From contig CM048552.1 in assembly GCA_026413225.1 (NCBI GenBank), positions 191,800,053-191,864,052 of the forward strand: a DNA stretch of 64,000 nt, written 5' to 3'. The notes below the pieces were generated by a model. It did no database searches. It was not told the DNA's origin and worked only from the letters and a program-made list of their open reading frames with translations. The translations under genes and the position numbers were made by a program. The stretch comes from Otis tarda (lineage: Eukaryota > Chordata > Aves > Otidiformes > Otididae). Position 1 is the first letter of the stretch. Every line of letters begins with the position of its first letter. Of this stretch, positions 47,959 to 59,640 are shown piece after piece.

Positions 47959-49640
47959 GCACACAGAGCTGCACAAGCTGTAGTAAACAGCGCAAACCAA
48001 AACAATAACACCACTCTGCAAGAGTTGATAGTCATTAGACAAGGAGGATGAAAAAAGCACCAGGACTTTGGAGGAACCCTTAAAAGGAACAGTGGTTAAG
48101 CTTGTGGCAACTAAATACATTATTAGTCCAAAAAGCAAAAGGAACATTAATGGATTTTAGGTCACACTCCAGCTGGAGAGAAGTAACATGGTGTTAGAAA
48201 TAGTAGAAAAAGTTAAGCATATAAAACTCTCATAAAACTCATACAAAACTGATATATGAAATATATATGTACAATATATAAAACCGATGAAATAACACCC
48301 AGTCAGAGCACTGAGATTAAATGCATGCTAAAAACTTGAAAAGACAGTATTTGTAATAGTACTGGTGAGGAGAAGGCATTATGGCTCCAAACCTTTGGTC
48401 CCATCAAGGTTTGTACAAACTCGATAGAGAAGGAAACAAAACAACTGAGAAAGGAGCTGAGGACTGCCTGCAGAAAGATCTCAAACTACAGAATAGAGTT
48501 TCAAAAGCCCCTGAACTCATGGCTCTCCCCTGCACTACAGCAGAAGCCAAAAGAGAAGACAGATAAAGCTGTAGCTCTCAGAAGTCAGAGTGAGGAGGAC
48601 AATCACACTAACATATACACTCTCAATGACATCAGTTTAAAAAAAGAATCTGTTTTTCGATATATACAGAATCAAAATAACTAAATAAATATATAAAAGG
48701 CAAATATTTCCATTACCTTTAGGGGGGAAAATTCTGAAAGAGGTGACTAATGCCAAGCATTTTTCTGTGTTTGATGCATCACCTGATTTTCTGGTAGACG
48801 CCTATAGGGAAGCAAAACGCCTGTGTGCATATTCACCCCCTCAACATACCACTTGGAAATGCTTGGTCTACACATTGCTGAACTGTTTCATATCCCAGGT
48901 GTTTCACAGGGAGAAAGAATGTATTTCTGATGGTTTAGTGGGTACACAGGACAGTAGCCTGACACCAGAGAAAAACTGTGGAAGCACATGAAGAGAACTG
49001 CTTTGGAAAGTGTCAGAGCAGCTGTCAGAATCTAATCAAACAAAAAAGGCTGATTCCATATTACTAGTGTGTTAGGAAGAAACATTTTCTTAACAAGAAA
49101 TAGAAGTAAACACAAACAAAACCAAAGTCCATCATCGATATGCGTGCCAGATGGACAAGAAAATTATAAAAATGCTGGGCCTAATCTAACTAGCTAAACC
49201 AACAACCCAGCTTGGAAAGATGTCGAAGACAATCTAGAATTTTGGGTGGAAATGACAAATTGAAGAATCCAAGTTACTCAATACCCCTATCCCTGCACTT
49301 AAAGCACCCAGAATAGAAGGCCTGTGCACTGGCGTTAATGATTAGCCCAGAATCTTATCCTGGGCACACCAGTAGATTCAAAATAAATTGATCCATCTTA
49401 AGTATGCAGCTACTCCTGGAGAGGTACTAGAATAACTTGTGTGCAGCTTAATCCTGAGAGTTTCCCAGGAGAACGACAGCAATAAATCCCTGCCATACTA
49501 TTATTACAAGAACATAAACTGGATTTGGCAAATCAGTGCTTGTCAAGTTGAGAAAGGCAGACAGAAATTATTCCTGAGATACTTTAATGTGTTGCCCAAA
49601 AACCCCAGAAGTTCTTAAGCCACCTTGAGATGAATGGGTA

Positions 49641-50650
49641 GAGGCTTTTCCCCAACTATGGTCCCAAAAGAAATTAGATTGCAGGAGCATTCATGCCAAA
49701 GTCTTTATGAGTCCTGACTATCAGCTACAGAAGCAATGAAAATATCCCCAAATCACAGAGAAAAAATTATTGGAGCAACAAATAATTGCAGAAATTCAGG
49801 CATTTCTGATGCTCCAATCTGGCCTGTCATAAAAGCAGACAGCAGGATTTGCTGCCTAACGGTTGTTTTTTGAGCAACAAATGCTATTACATCATAAACC
49901 ACACCTGTTGTAGCAAAAATGCTGGAGTTTGGCAAAACAGATTTAGCATATGCTGTCCTTATGATTTTGTTATCAGGGCATGGCTGGGAAGAATTTTCCC
50001 CTACATTCATGGGGAGCAGTACTGCTTCATACGCACCCACCACCCAAGGATTTCACTGTGCTCCAGCTTTTTGCAATATTCATATAATGCATACATGGGA
50101 AAAATTATCAGAGGCTGATCAAATCCATGTAATTTCATGAACAGATGATGTATTAACCCACGGCCAGACTCAAACAGAGCTGAAAAAGTTAATAAAGCAA
50201 GCATAAGCCATAACTTTGGGAGCATAATCCTAAATAGATTGAGGAACAGGTCAACTGGTACAGGAACGAGTTAAATATTCAGGAGTAGACTGATCACCTT
50301 ATCAACAGCGAGCAAAATTAATAGGAAGCTTCTTGCTCTACAAGTCTGCGTGAGCTCAGATCTCTTCTGAGTTCATTTATTTTTCCCCAGGATTTTATAT
50401 TCATGTTTGCAGATAGGATTAAGCCCTTAACCAAGCTGTTAAAGAAGGTGCAGCAATGGGAGTGGAGATAGGACAAAGCCTGACCTCTTCAACATTCAAA
50501 AAAGGCTGGCACAGGTAGCCCCACTGGGGATGCTGTTCCAGCATGGCCACTTTATTTGCACTTTGTTACCCCTCCAGAAGCAGTAGCGGCCATGTTATCA
50601 CAAACCCAAGGAAAGTCAGTCAGTTTACTCTGTATGAAAAGGAGAACATG
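49641..50650 (+). pseudogene. Decayed endogenous retrovirus pol (reverse transcriptase to RNase H start)
   Basis: Reverse-transcriptase landmarks follow in order on the plus strand across shifted frames: a pre-RT segment with LW...KKLD at 49641, APIWPV near 49810, TPVVAKMLEFG near 49900-49930, TQGFHCAPAFCN at about 50045, and the catalytic box at 50138-50152, where the expected aromatic codon is a TGA stop followed by DD. The connection SLRELRSLL...ADRIKPLTKLLKK follows at 50343-50450, then WEW and an in-frame TAG at 50469. A further frame to about 50650 fits the start of RNase H. Frameshifts and stops make it non-functional. Class not assigned. It lies antisense to KL in intron 1. Confidence 0.75.
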
Positions 50651-51242
50651 GTGCTCCTGGGAGACTTAACACAGTGACCCAGAAATTACAGAGTGGGTGA
50701 AAGGCGTAACTACCATGCTCAGCATATTTAAAAGTATCAATAGTGAGGGCTCAGCAGAAGAATGAACTACAACAATAGGTTGTCCCCAGAGCATACCATG
50801 GGGCCTTCATCCAATTTGTTGACAAGAAGTGTCACTTCAAGGAGGCTCGAACAATAGAAGGTAGCTCCCTCTGGGAGAAGACATTAAGCAATTGGTACAG
50901 AATTGTTTAATGTGTACTATAGTAAAAGTTTCAACTACATAAACTAGACTCTCTCCCTTTTCAGCACCCGAAGATAACAGCTCTATGGTTGCAAATAAAA
51001 ATTGACAAGTCCTTTATCAATCTCACAACAAACCAGTAACTGTTGCAGTGCCCCGGTACATCACTACAATGTAATGACAATCAGAGGTATGAGAACACCC
51101 CAGCAGTGGTGGTTTGACCGGGTGCTACGCACCAAATGGCTTCAGAAGGTATTTCTGGATGAATGCGCTGCTGGATAGATCTTCCCATTGTGAGTTCCTG
51201 TGTGAGAAACAACACCCACTGGGCAACAATGGCAAAAAACAA

Positions 51243-51485
51243 CCTCAGGTTGTGGCAGAGGAGGTTTAGGTCGGATAACAGGAAACACTTCTTTACTGAA
51301 GCAGTGGTCAGGCACTGAAACAGGCTGCCCAAGGAAGTGGTGAAGTCACCATCCCTGGAGGTGTTCAAAGAAGGTGTAGACGTGGCAGTCCAGGACATGG
51401 TTTAGTGGACATGGTGGTGTTAGGTTGATGGTTGAATATGATGATCTTGGAGGTCCTTTCCAATCTTAAAGATTCTATGATTCTA
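51243..51485 (+). mobile_element. CR1 LINE 3' fragment (subfamily B), plus orientation
   Basis: Begins CTCAGGTTGTGGCAGAGGAG, contains GCAGTGGTCAGGCACTGAAA and GACATGGTTTAGTGGACATG, ends AAAGATTCTATGATTCTA. It sits downstream of the decayed pol, and inside the retrovirus if that element extends to 53.3 kb. Confidence 0.94.
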
Positions 51486-53092
51486 AGAGGAATTCAAAGA
51501 AATCTCTACCAGTGGAGGGTAACAGTAATATGGAGGTGTTTGGTCCTACGTAGTTGGTACAGGAATTATAAATTCAGTTAATGTATATGCAACCAATATA
51601 TTACAAGCTGTCAGAGATCAGACATCACATCAGCCTCAAATGAATGAGGATCAAACAAAAATAATAATATGAAGTAAGCAATATTGTTTAATGACTGCGA
51701 AAACTTCAGGCTGTCAAACAATGACACGCAACAAAATGTATGTGCACACAGGGGCAAAGCTGAGCATCATTAAGCAAGGTCAGAACAAAATTACTGTATC
51801 AGAGCTCTGTGCTATAATACAGGCAAATGCAACCCAGAATGAAGGGGACTTACTTTTGAGATCACGTCTACAAAGATTTTTTTTTTTTTAAACCAAACAT
51901 TTGGGTGGTTCACGCCCAAGTCTAGCTCAGTCACTCACAACATGGTAACCTGAGTTTACTGTAACCTTGGCTATTTAAATTTAATCATTCTCAGATTAGA
52001 GCTGTGCATCAATGACAACGGGCTAGGGAATAAGACGGAAATTTCCAGTCAGCCCTCTAGATGGATGCAAAAAGCAGCTGATCAGAATAAGCAATACATA
52101 TGTGAGGGTACCAGTTTTCAACCTTCAGACAATTGTTTAGATTACAATTTGACCGGATGTGAATATGGAATTCTTCCTTTTTATTCTAGTCAGCCTGCAA
52201 CTGTTTATGTGAGATCCAGATGTGTTTGCATGCATACCTGATATAAAGCAATCACTACAAACTATCTCATTCTGTGTAACCTGCCTGAAATATTCTGTTT
52301 CATGTATATGTAACAGAAATGACTGAAGGGAGTGATTTCAATTACACACCTTTACAAGTAATGCTCAAGTTGCAAAAATCACTGAAACTGTATACTAAAT
52401 TGACTTTAATCCAGTAACTTTTGAAGTAGCTTTTGCATGATTGTTACGGATAATAAAGCATTCAACTGAAACATCTGAAATCTAGTAGTTTGTAAAACAA
52501 GCCACAAAAGCAATTATTACAGTGTACTGCAATAGCAAACAAATTACTCACAAAGAACTGCAATAGAGAAGACAGGGTGTCATTCTTGACGGGAATCCCT
52601 CTTGTGTGGTCCCCTTCAGTTGCAGGAATTTTGAACTTGTCTCTATATCCTGTAGCTGTAATCCTACTTAAGACTTTTATACTTCATCATTTGTACCAAA
52701 TAGAAGAGTATTAAGTGCTCAGCAAGTTGAGGAATAGCTATACACTGGAAGATGGAACCATGGACTACCCTCAGACCTATACAGCTTATCAGGAGGCTGT
52801 ACCAGGCAAGAAATTGCTAACAGCTCCAAGAAGAACCCCTGCTTGGTCCCGATCCATAGAAATCATAGGAGGATTCACAATATCATTGCTAGATTCAGGA
52901 GTAATGGCTCACAGTTTGCTGACTACTGAAAAAGGGGATTATAGCGCAGTAAATACAGCATTGCTATTGCTAGTACCAAGCTAAGGGATGCATATGAACA
53001 TTATCTTGACTGAAAAGTCTTGACTTATTGGGATCTGCTTTGGGTGATCATGAGCCTGTTTTAGCTGCAAAACTACTCAGTGATAGGGGAGG

Positions 53093-53281
53093 ATGGAACT
53101 ATTTCCTGTCTTGTTGGTTTTTTTCCTCCGTTTGCTTAAAGCTGGCTCTGTGGTGGTATGGTTCTATCCAAATGGTATTATGGGTCTACTTCTAGGCAAA
53201 GGAGCTAATGCCAGCTCAGGTCTGAGAGAGATCCTGCCTAACCTAGATCTACAGCTACAGAGGGGTACGGGTCATCTGTGA
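53093..53281 (+). pseudogene. Possible dUTPase-like remnant of the same retrovirus
   Basis: A 62-codon frame contains PNGIMGLLLGKGA, reminiscent of the PxGxxGLLLGR-type motif of retroviral dUTPases. In ERV-L elements dUTPase follows integrase, which would fit its position 2.5-3 kb after reverse transcriptase on the same strand. Only one motif supports this, and no integrase was recognised between them. Weak. Confidence 0.22.
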
Positions 53282-56200
53282 ATCTTGTGTCAAACCTGTA
53301 AGCCAGTGCAAATGTCATAAGCATTCCACAACATGAATGGCAGCAGCAAGCAACCGAATCCCACCCCTATGGAGCAGCAACCAGTTCCGATCCTGACAGA
53401 CAGCATTAGATGTCAGAAGTGTGAACGGCCACTTGTGACAACTAAGATATAATTGCTCAAATAGGGGGATCCAGTACCATTTGGGATGTTCTGGTCTACC
53501 GAGACATCTGTATAGGCAGATAGAAGATCTGTGGGAAATCTGTGTCTTTTAGAGTGGCAGCTGGAGGCTAGGCAGGATACTTTAGGCTTCTCAAATAGCA
53601 CATCATCATCTATGTGTGTAACTTTTTAGCCCTAGTGGCTTTTAAAGAGGGAGCCTTGTGATTGTATTGAAGTTATGACTCTGAGAAGGACATATACTGT
53701 GGAAGAAGATGTAACACTGTATAAAAATTCTGGAAAGATTCAGGGAAACCAAGAGGACCTAAACTAGACTTTTTAACTCCAAAGGTCTTACACCAGCAAC
53801 AACTCCTGAAAACCCCTGAAAAGACTGACATGGTGAATCATAGCACCCTGTAGATGGACAAGACAAGTAGAACTGAAAGACTCACAACCTAGTGGTCTTG
53901 ATGTCTCAGTTGTCTGCCCATCTTCACAACAGTACAGGGAACCATAAGGCTAACTGGAAAGTTTTAATTAATACATTGGCTATTCTTCCTGATGTTATTG
54001 CTTTCCAAAAGAAAGACCTGGGAAACAGTAAGAGGAATTAAAACTGGTTACTCAGCAAAAGGTACACCTCATCAGTAGGGATACAGTCACTGGAGGAGGC
54101 AAACTTCAGTCAGACACCTTCATTTTGAGGAATCACACTCCTCAGCAGTCACCAAGAAGATAAAGTTCAGCTGCTCAAATCAGAACCCAGAAGAGGAGAG
54201 AGACATTCCAGTGCAGGGAAAGATGGAGGGAAATGAGATTCACTGGGGCAAGAGAAACTCTTGGCATACCACATTTTTAGAGACTCGAACAACAGAGTGA
54301 TGACTTCAGTCAAGAGATGGAGGGACAAAATGTGACATCCAATTTTACAGAGAAAAAAAACCTTGAATCTTTGCATTTCTTCAGGGGCAAGCATGATTTA
54401 TGTATATTTATTTTTCTATGAGCTTTTGCCTATACTGCAGTCACAGATTAAACTGGATTCAATTTATATCTCTTTGATTTGGGAAATACATTTAGAATCC
54501 CGTACAAAGTATGCTGAAACCATGAAAATACACTTCTGAGGTATGAATACATCCCTTTATGTCTGTTTGTAAATGCATGTTTAATGGCAGATAGAAATTG
54601 CTCTACTACAGAGATGAGTGCTAACCCAAAAGCATACAAATAAGTTTTCCTGCTTTATTCTTGTATTCTCCAAATATAATAAAAAGCAACAGTTGAGCTA
54701 GAAGTTGAATCTTATAGAACAGAAAACTGCAACAAACAAAAAGCATTTAAAATTAAATATATAATTCTTACTTTATAAACACAACCTTCATATTATTGGT
54801 TATCTGTAGAAATTAAGCTGGGTTTCACCTGCTTGTATACAAGGAATCTAAACAGTTTGGCTGACATAATATTGAACAAATGCTTTAGCATAGCTGCTAA
54901 GAAGCTAAATGTTAACAAAGTTGATATAAAAAACACCAACTACAGTTGTTTCCTTTGATAAGTAGATCTTGTCTTTTTATATGATGCAATATAGAAGAGG
55001 GGGGTTTACTACGTCAATGTACTGCAATCTCACCCTTAGCAACCCAGAACAGAAATCACAGTAAAAGTTGACCTAAAACTGCTTTTATCTAATTCTTAGA
55101 GAAATAAAAAGAAAATTAAAAATAATAAAAAGAAAACCATAAAAGAAGAGGAGGAATGTTGTCAGGGTAATTATTTAGACTAAGCCATACAGAAAAGGGT
55201 ATGTGCTGGTTAAATATGTATATTTGCAAATGCTAATTAATTACTCTTCTTTCAGCAATCCTTGTTTCAGCTTCTGTGGTCTCACCACCACAGTACTGGG
55301 CATTTTCTGACCAGAATTAACCTCATATTAACAGACTGAGGTATTAATAAATATTGTGTCAACTGGACAAGCTCTAAACTTAGAACATTGAGGTTTAGAC
55401 TTTACTCTGGCAGTGTAATGAGCTCTTCTGGAGGCCCAGTATGTGATTTTTAAAAAAGAACAGCTTAGCACGTTTCAGGTTTCCTTAACCAGCTCTTTGC
55501 CAGTTCTCTGTTTGTATGGCCTTTTGGAGAGAATTTTTTTTTTTCTTGAAGAAGAGAGAGTAAGTTGGATATTGGGCTTTCATTGCATAAGAAACCTACA
55601 AAAGATTATTTTCCCTTTGGTGAACACTGCTGCAGAATGAAGTCTTTAAAAACTGTCTGAGTTGAAGGAACTGGCATAAGCAGAGACAGAAGAACTTAAA
55701 TTTTATGTACTATTTCAAAGTGCAATACTAAATGTCAAATTGCTCTAGAACAAAATATAGTCAGTGATGCTAAGACATTTGCATACATGATTGAGAGTCA
55801 TCATTGGACTATGAACATAAAAAATGAAATGCCTGTATATTCCCCTCTTCTTTTTCCTACTGAGCTCAGCTATGGCTAAAAACTTTATTTTTTTTTTCCT
55901 TGGTCATTTTAAATGCACATACAGAAACATAAGGAGAAATGAAAACCTTAACAAAGCAGTTAACTCACAGCTTCAGATACACTTTTTAAACAATTTGTCT
56001 GGGACTGGCATTCGGTTCTGTACAACCATGTCTTTGGAAATTCTAGCAGTACAATGTAATACATAAATATTCAATATCGAAGGACAATAATATTTTCAAT
56101 AATTGAAAGAAAACTTATTTTGGCAGAAATCCCAGTTTTAAGATCAAAATGTACTAGAACAATGGAAATGCTAGTTCACATGTTTCCTGTAATGGCATCA

Positions 56201-56663
56201 TTTCATCCTCCTGTGTCACCCATATATACGTCAGAAAGTAACGCTACTACGCTTCACGAGGGTAGGTTCGTTAGCAGTTGTCAGGAGGCCAAGTGCAATG
56301 ATGGTAGTTAGGTCAATATTTAACAGTGAGACAGATGCCCACAATTTAAATATTGTCTGTTTTAAAGTAGGGCAGTTCAAAGTAAACAGTTTGGAGAGAT
56401 GCTTCATTTCTAAGTAACTGACCAAAAAAAGAGCTATACAGTTACAGTAAAAAAATTTAACAGATTTCCATCAAAATGCTCTGAAGAGCCAGGGAGGTTT
56501 TTGTGAACTAGCTCAATATTTGTTACAGCCCCACTCCTAGACATCAGACTGATCAGAGACACCTTAGGCTTAAATGCAGGAGGAGAGGAAGAGCAATAAA
56601 CCCAGTGACTGGTGGTTTTTAATACTGTCCTTGCTTTTTAGACCAGATGTTTATCACAAAGTG

Positions 56664-56909
56664 GCCTCAAGTTGTGGCAGAGGAGGTTTAGGTTGGATAT
56701 TAGAAAACACTTCTTTACTGAAAGAGTGGTCAGGCACTGGAACAGGCTGCCCAAGGAAGTGGTGGAGTCACCATCCCTGGAGGTGTTCAAAGAACATGTA
56801 GATGTGGCACTTCAAGACATGGTTCAGTAGGCATGGTGGTGTTGGGTTGATGGTTGGACTTGATGATCTTGGAGGTCTCTTCCAACTTTAAGATTCTATG
56901 ATTCTATGA
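56664..56909 (+). mobile_element. CR1 LINE 3' fragment (subfamily B), plus orientation
   Basis: Begins CCTCAAGTTGTGGCAGAGG at nearly the same consensus position as the copy at 51243, contains GAGTGGTCAGGCACTGGAAC, ends AGATTCTATGATTCTATGA. Antisense to KL. Confidence 0.95.
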
Positions 56910-57678
56910 AGTGTACCCCTGTGCCTAATACAATTACAATATGTAGCTGGTTAATTTCCAGCCATAGTACCTACACCTACTTTAGCAACAGCAGAGCTGA
57001 GCATACCCAATATCTACAATAACCCACGGACCAGAAGCCGATTAGCAGCTGGATTATACTAGGTGTGCTCCTGCAGAGCAGCTTCCAGGTTACCTTCATC
57101 CAAAACCAATCCAATTGGGTACTCCAAAACCAATTCTGGCTACAAACCATAGTACAGCAAATGGAGGCAATTAGGAGATTCACACTGCACACACCCTCCT
57201 AATTTGTGTATATAATCCTGTGTATGTAATATAACGCTACTGTAGATGCACACTTAAACAGTCTAACACTACAAAAGCATGAGAAGTTTTGTATTTTTTC
57301 TCAAAATCAAATGGGAAAACAATCCTTCATCATGGGAGTTCCCATACGGTGCATAAGGTAGTGAGAGAGCTGCCCAGCCATTTTGTCACAAAGGGTTTCA
57401 TTAGCCACAGCTATGCAAATCAACCTTCAACCAGTACAAAGGATATTGAAAAAATGGATTTAAGACAGGATACACTAAATCAGGATGATGCTTTAGATAT
57501 TAAGAAATTCACAGATTACACAGCTTACACGGAATTGCAGTTCAATCAATGATGCTACAGGAAGCAGAGCAGCTGGCAGTTCAATAATTAACTAGTTGCC
57601 CAAAAAACAATGAAAAGCAAATTGTTGGTATGAACTAGGATCTGAAAGGCTTGAAGAGCCAGGCATATTGCTGAGACA

Positions 57679-57728
57679 AAGGGAGGAAGGCAGGGAGGGA
57701 GGAAGAAAGGCAGGAGGGAAAGAAATAG
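57679..57728 (+). repeat. GGAA/GGGA purine microsatellite
   Basis: Imperfect AGGGAGGAAGG-type purine tract of about 50 bases. Confidence 0.85.
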
Positions 57729-59204
57729 AAGAGATTGCCTTGCATTAACTGAACTTTGATTTTCACTGGAAGTTCTTTTGTACCTGAACGTTCTTAAAGA
57801 AGAGCTAAGACACTCTGCATGAGAGATATATGCAAGTTCTTACTACCTTACTGGAAAAAAAAAATCTCCGTGGAAATGAGCACTTGGAATAAAAGTAAGG
57901 CTCCCTTTGATTGCTCTATAGCAATCGAAACCTACTTTCCTACTGAGACACAAGAAAGCAGAGATGCTGGAAAGAAATACTGAAGAAAGAATAGGGATTT
58001 TATGTACATATTTTAAAGCATAAAATAATTCAAGAGTATTAGGGTATGTTTTATAGTCAGTGCATTAGATGCATCAGATGTTTATTACAAAATAAGCCAC
58101 TGGGCACATTTAGTAACATAGGGACAGAATACGAGGACAAAAGGGATGCTCTGCTGGGTCACGTCAACAGCCCACGGAGCCCGGCACCATCTCTGATAGC
58201 AACAACAGGACACAGTGCTGTTTTCAGAGAGCAAGTGAGCCCAGTCACTTTCTGAGATCTAGCCTCCTACCTCCCAGGCATTCACGTTGTTCTGCTGGGG
58301 ATGTTAGGGGGCACATTCTTGCCTACTTTGTTTAGTTTCTGCTTATGGACTCACTGTTTACATATGTACCTAATCCCCTTTTGAGTTTGCTGGTACAACC
58401 AGCTTCCAAAACCTGCTATGGCAATAAATTTCCAAAGTTCATAACCTGCTGTGGAAAAAGGACTGAACTGTTTGCTCCAGGTTTCTTTTATATGCCATGG
58501 AGAGAAATGGGCAATTCTAGGTTGCAATTTTCCTTACTCTAACAAAGGTGGCTAAAATTGGTCAGAATTACCATGCCCTAAAAGTCTCTCTATTGAGCAC
58601 ACAGCGAGCATAACACAATCAGTTCAGATGCAAGTGTCTGCAACGCAAATATCTAAAGTAAAGTGAGATGAACCACACCCTTTAAGTCTTTAATTGGTCC
58701 TTTCCAATTTAAAGCATACAGCTCAGCACAGTTTAATTACACTTTTTATATATACATATAGTAAGAGGAATTTATTGCTACTCTGAAAGTGGTGCCTCCA
58801 TAATCCCTCCTTTCAGGGAGGACACTGTGCTGCAGGAAAGAAATGGGAATGACAGCAGAGTCCTTCCAGAAGCCTGATTTACTGCAGACCAGGAGTTAGT
58901 CCTGCTAATTGTGAATCTCCCTAGGTTCCTGCATGAGGATGACTAATCAACTCCTATGTTTTCCTTGCAGACCCAACAAAGGATTTCACATAAATGTATA
59001 AAACATTCTGAGCAAGGCACTGGAAATGGTTTGTTAAATGACACAATATTCCAGAAGACTGTGATGAGTCACATTACCGTGCAAGAAGAATTTCAAATTC
59101 AGACAATTTTCACAGAAATACAAAAAATACTTTGCTGAAAAGTCATTACTCTTTATGATCCTGTGTCTACTATCTGCCAAGGATTAGGAAAGTTGGATTA
59201 TAAA

Positions 59205-59640
59205 ATTAAGAAGAACCTCAAGGGCATCAGGTTCAACCCTCTGCTGTTATGGGCATATGTATGACACAATTCTATTTATGATCTGATCCAGATTCACTTT
59301 AACACTGGCTAGGTATTCTGTTCATACTATTATCTCTGGAAGACTACTACAGAATCACACTTCACAAATTCCTTTTTTTTTTTTTTCTCAATTTCAGGTT
59401 ACATTTATTCATGTTCACTCTAAACACTTTGGCTCCTGCATCGAAACTATCCCTGGGCTTAGACAGCTATTTTCCTTCACTTGTCTCCACTATTGATCTA
59501 TTTATAGACAGCAAGTATATCTTCTCCCAGTGTTCTTGTTCAAGTAAATAAGCCATGTTCTAGTGAGGTAATTCCTCATCTCTGCTGGAGACATCACCTG
59601 ATACAGACTAGAAACAAATGTGTCTTTGTCACAGCTGGAT
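59205..59640 (-). mobile_element. Ancient CR1/L3-type LINE 3' remnant, minus orientation
   Basis: The plus strand reads AACCTCAAGGGCATCAGGTT then CAACCCTCTGCTGTTATGGG, GGCTAGGTATTCTGTTCAT, and later TTTATAGACAGCAAGTATA and CAAGTAAATAAGCC, the order of a reverse-complemented old CR1 3' region. Interrupted by a T-run near 59375. Edges approximate. Confidence 0.55.

Noticed and set aside
49753..50225. Minus-strand frames that look like a signal peptide plus envelope-like protein
   Set aside because: They are the antisense of the plus-strand reverse-transcriptase remnant, whose motifs appear in the right order; the signal-peptide look is accidental.
51081..51398. Minus-strand 105-residue frame
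   Set aside because: Much of it is the reverse complement of the CR1 copy at 51243-51485. A segment with LTMG...HPEIP looked faintly ERV-pol-like, but it is on the opposite strand from the real pol remnant and is too short to support.
57289..57552. 87-codon plus-strand frame in KL intron 1
   Set aside because: Begins at TTG, no in-frame upstream ATG, no family resemblance and no supporting signals.
58956..59138. Plus-strand frame preceded by a good TTTTCCTTGCAG acceptor-like sequence
   Set aside because: No donor, no partner exon, and it lies antisense to KL next to an ancient LINE. Acceptor-like tracts are common in such sequence.
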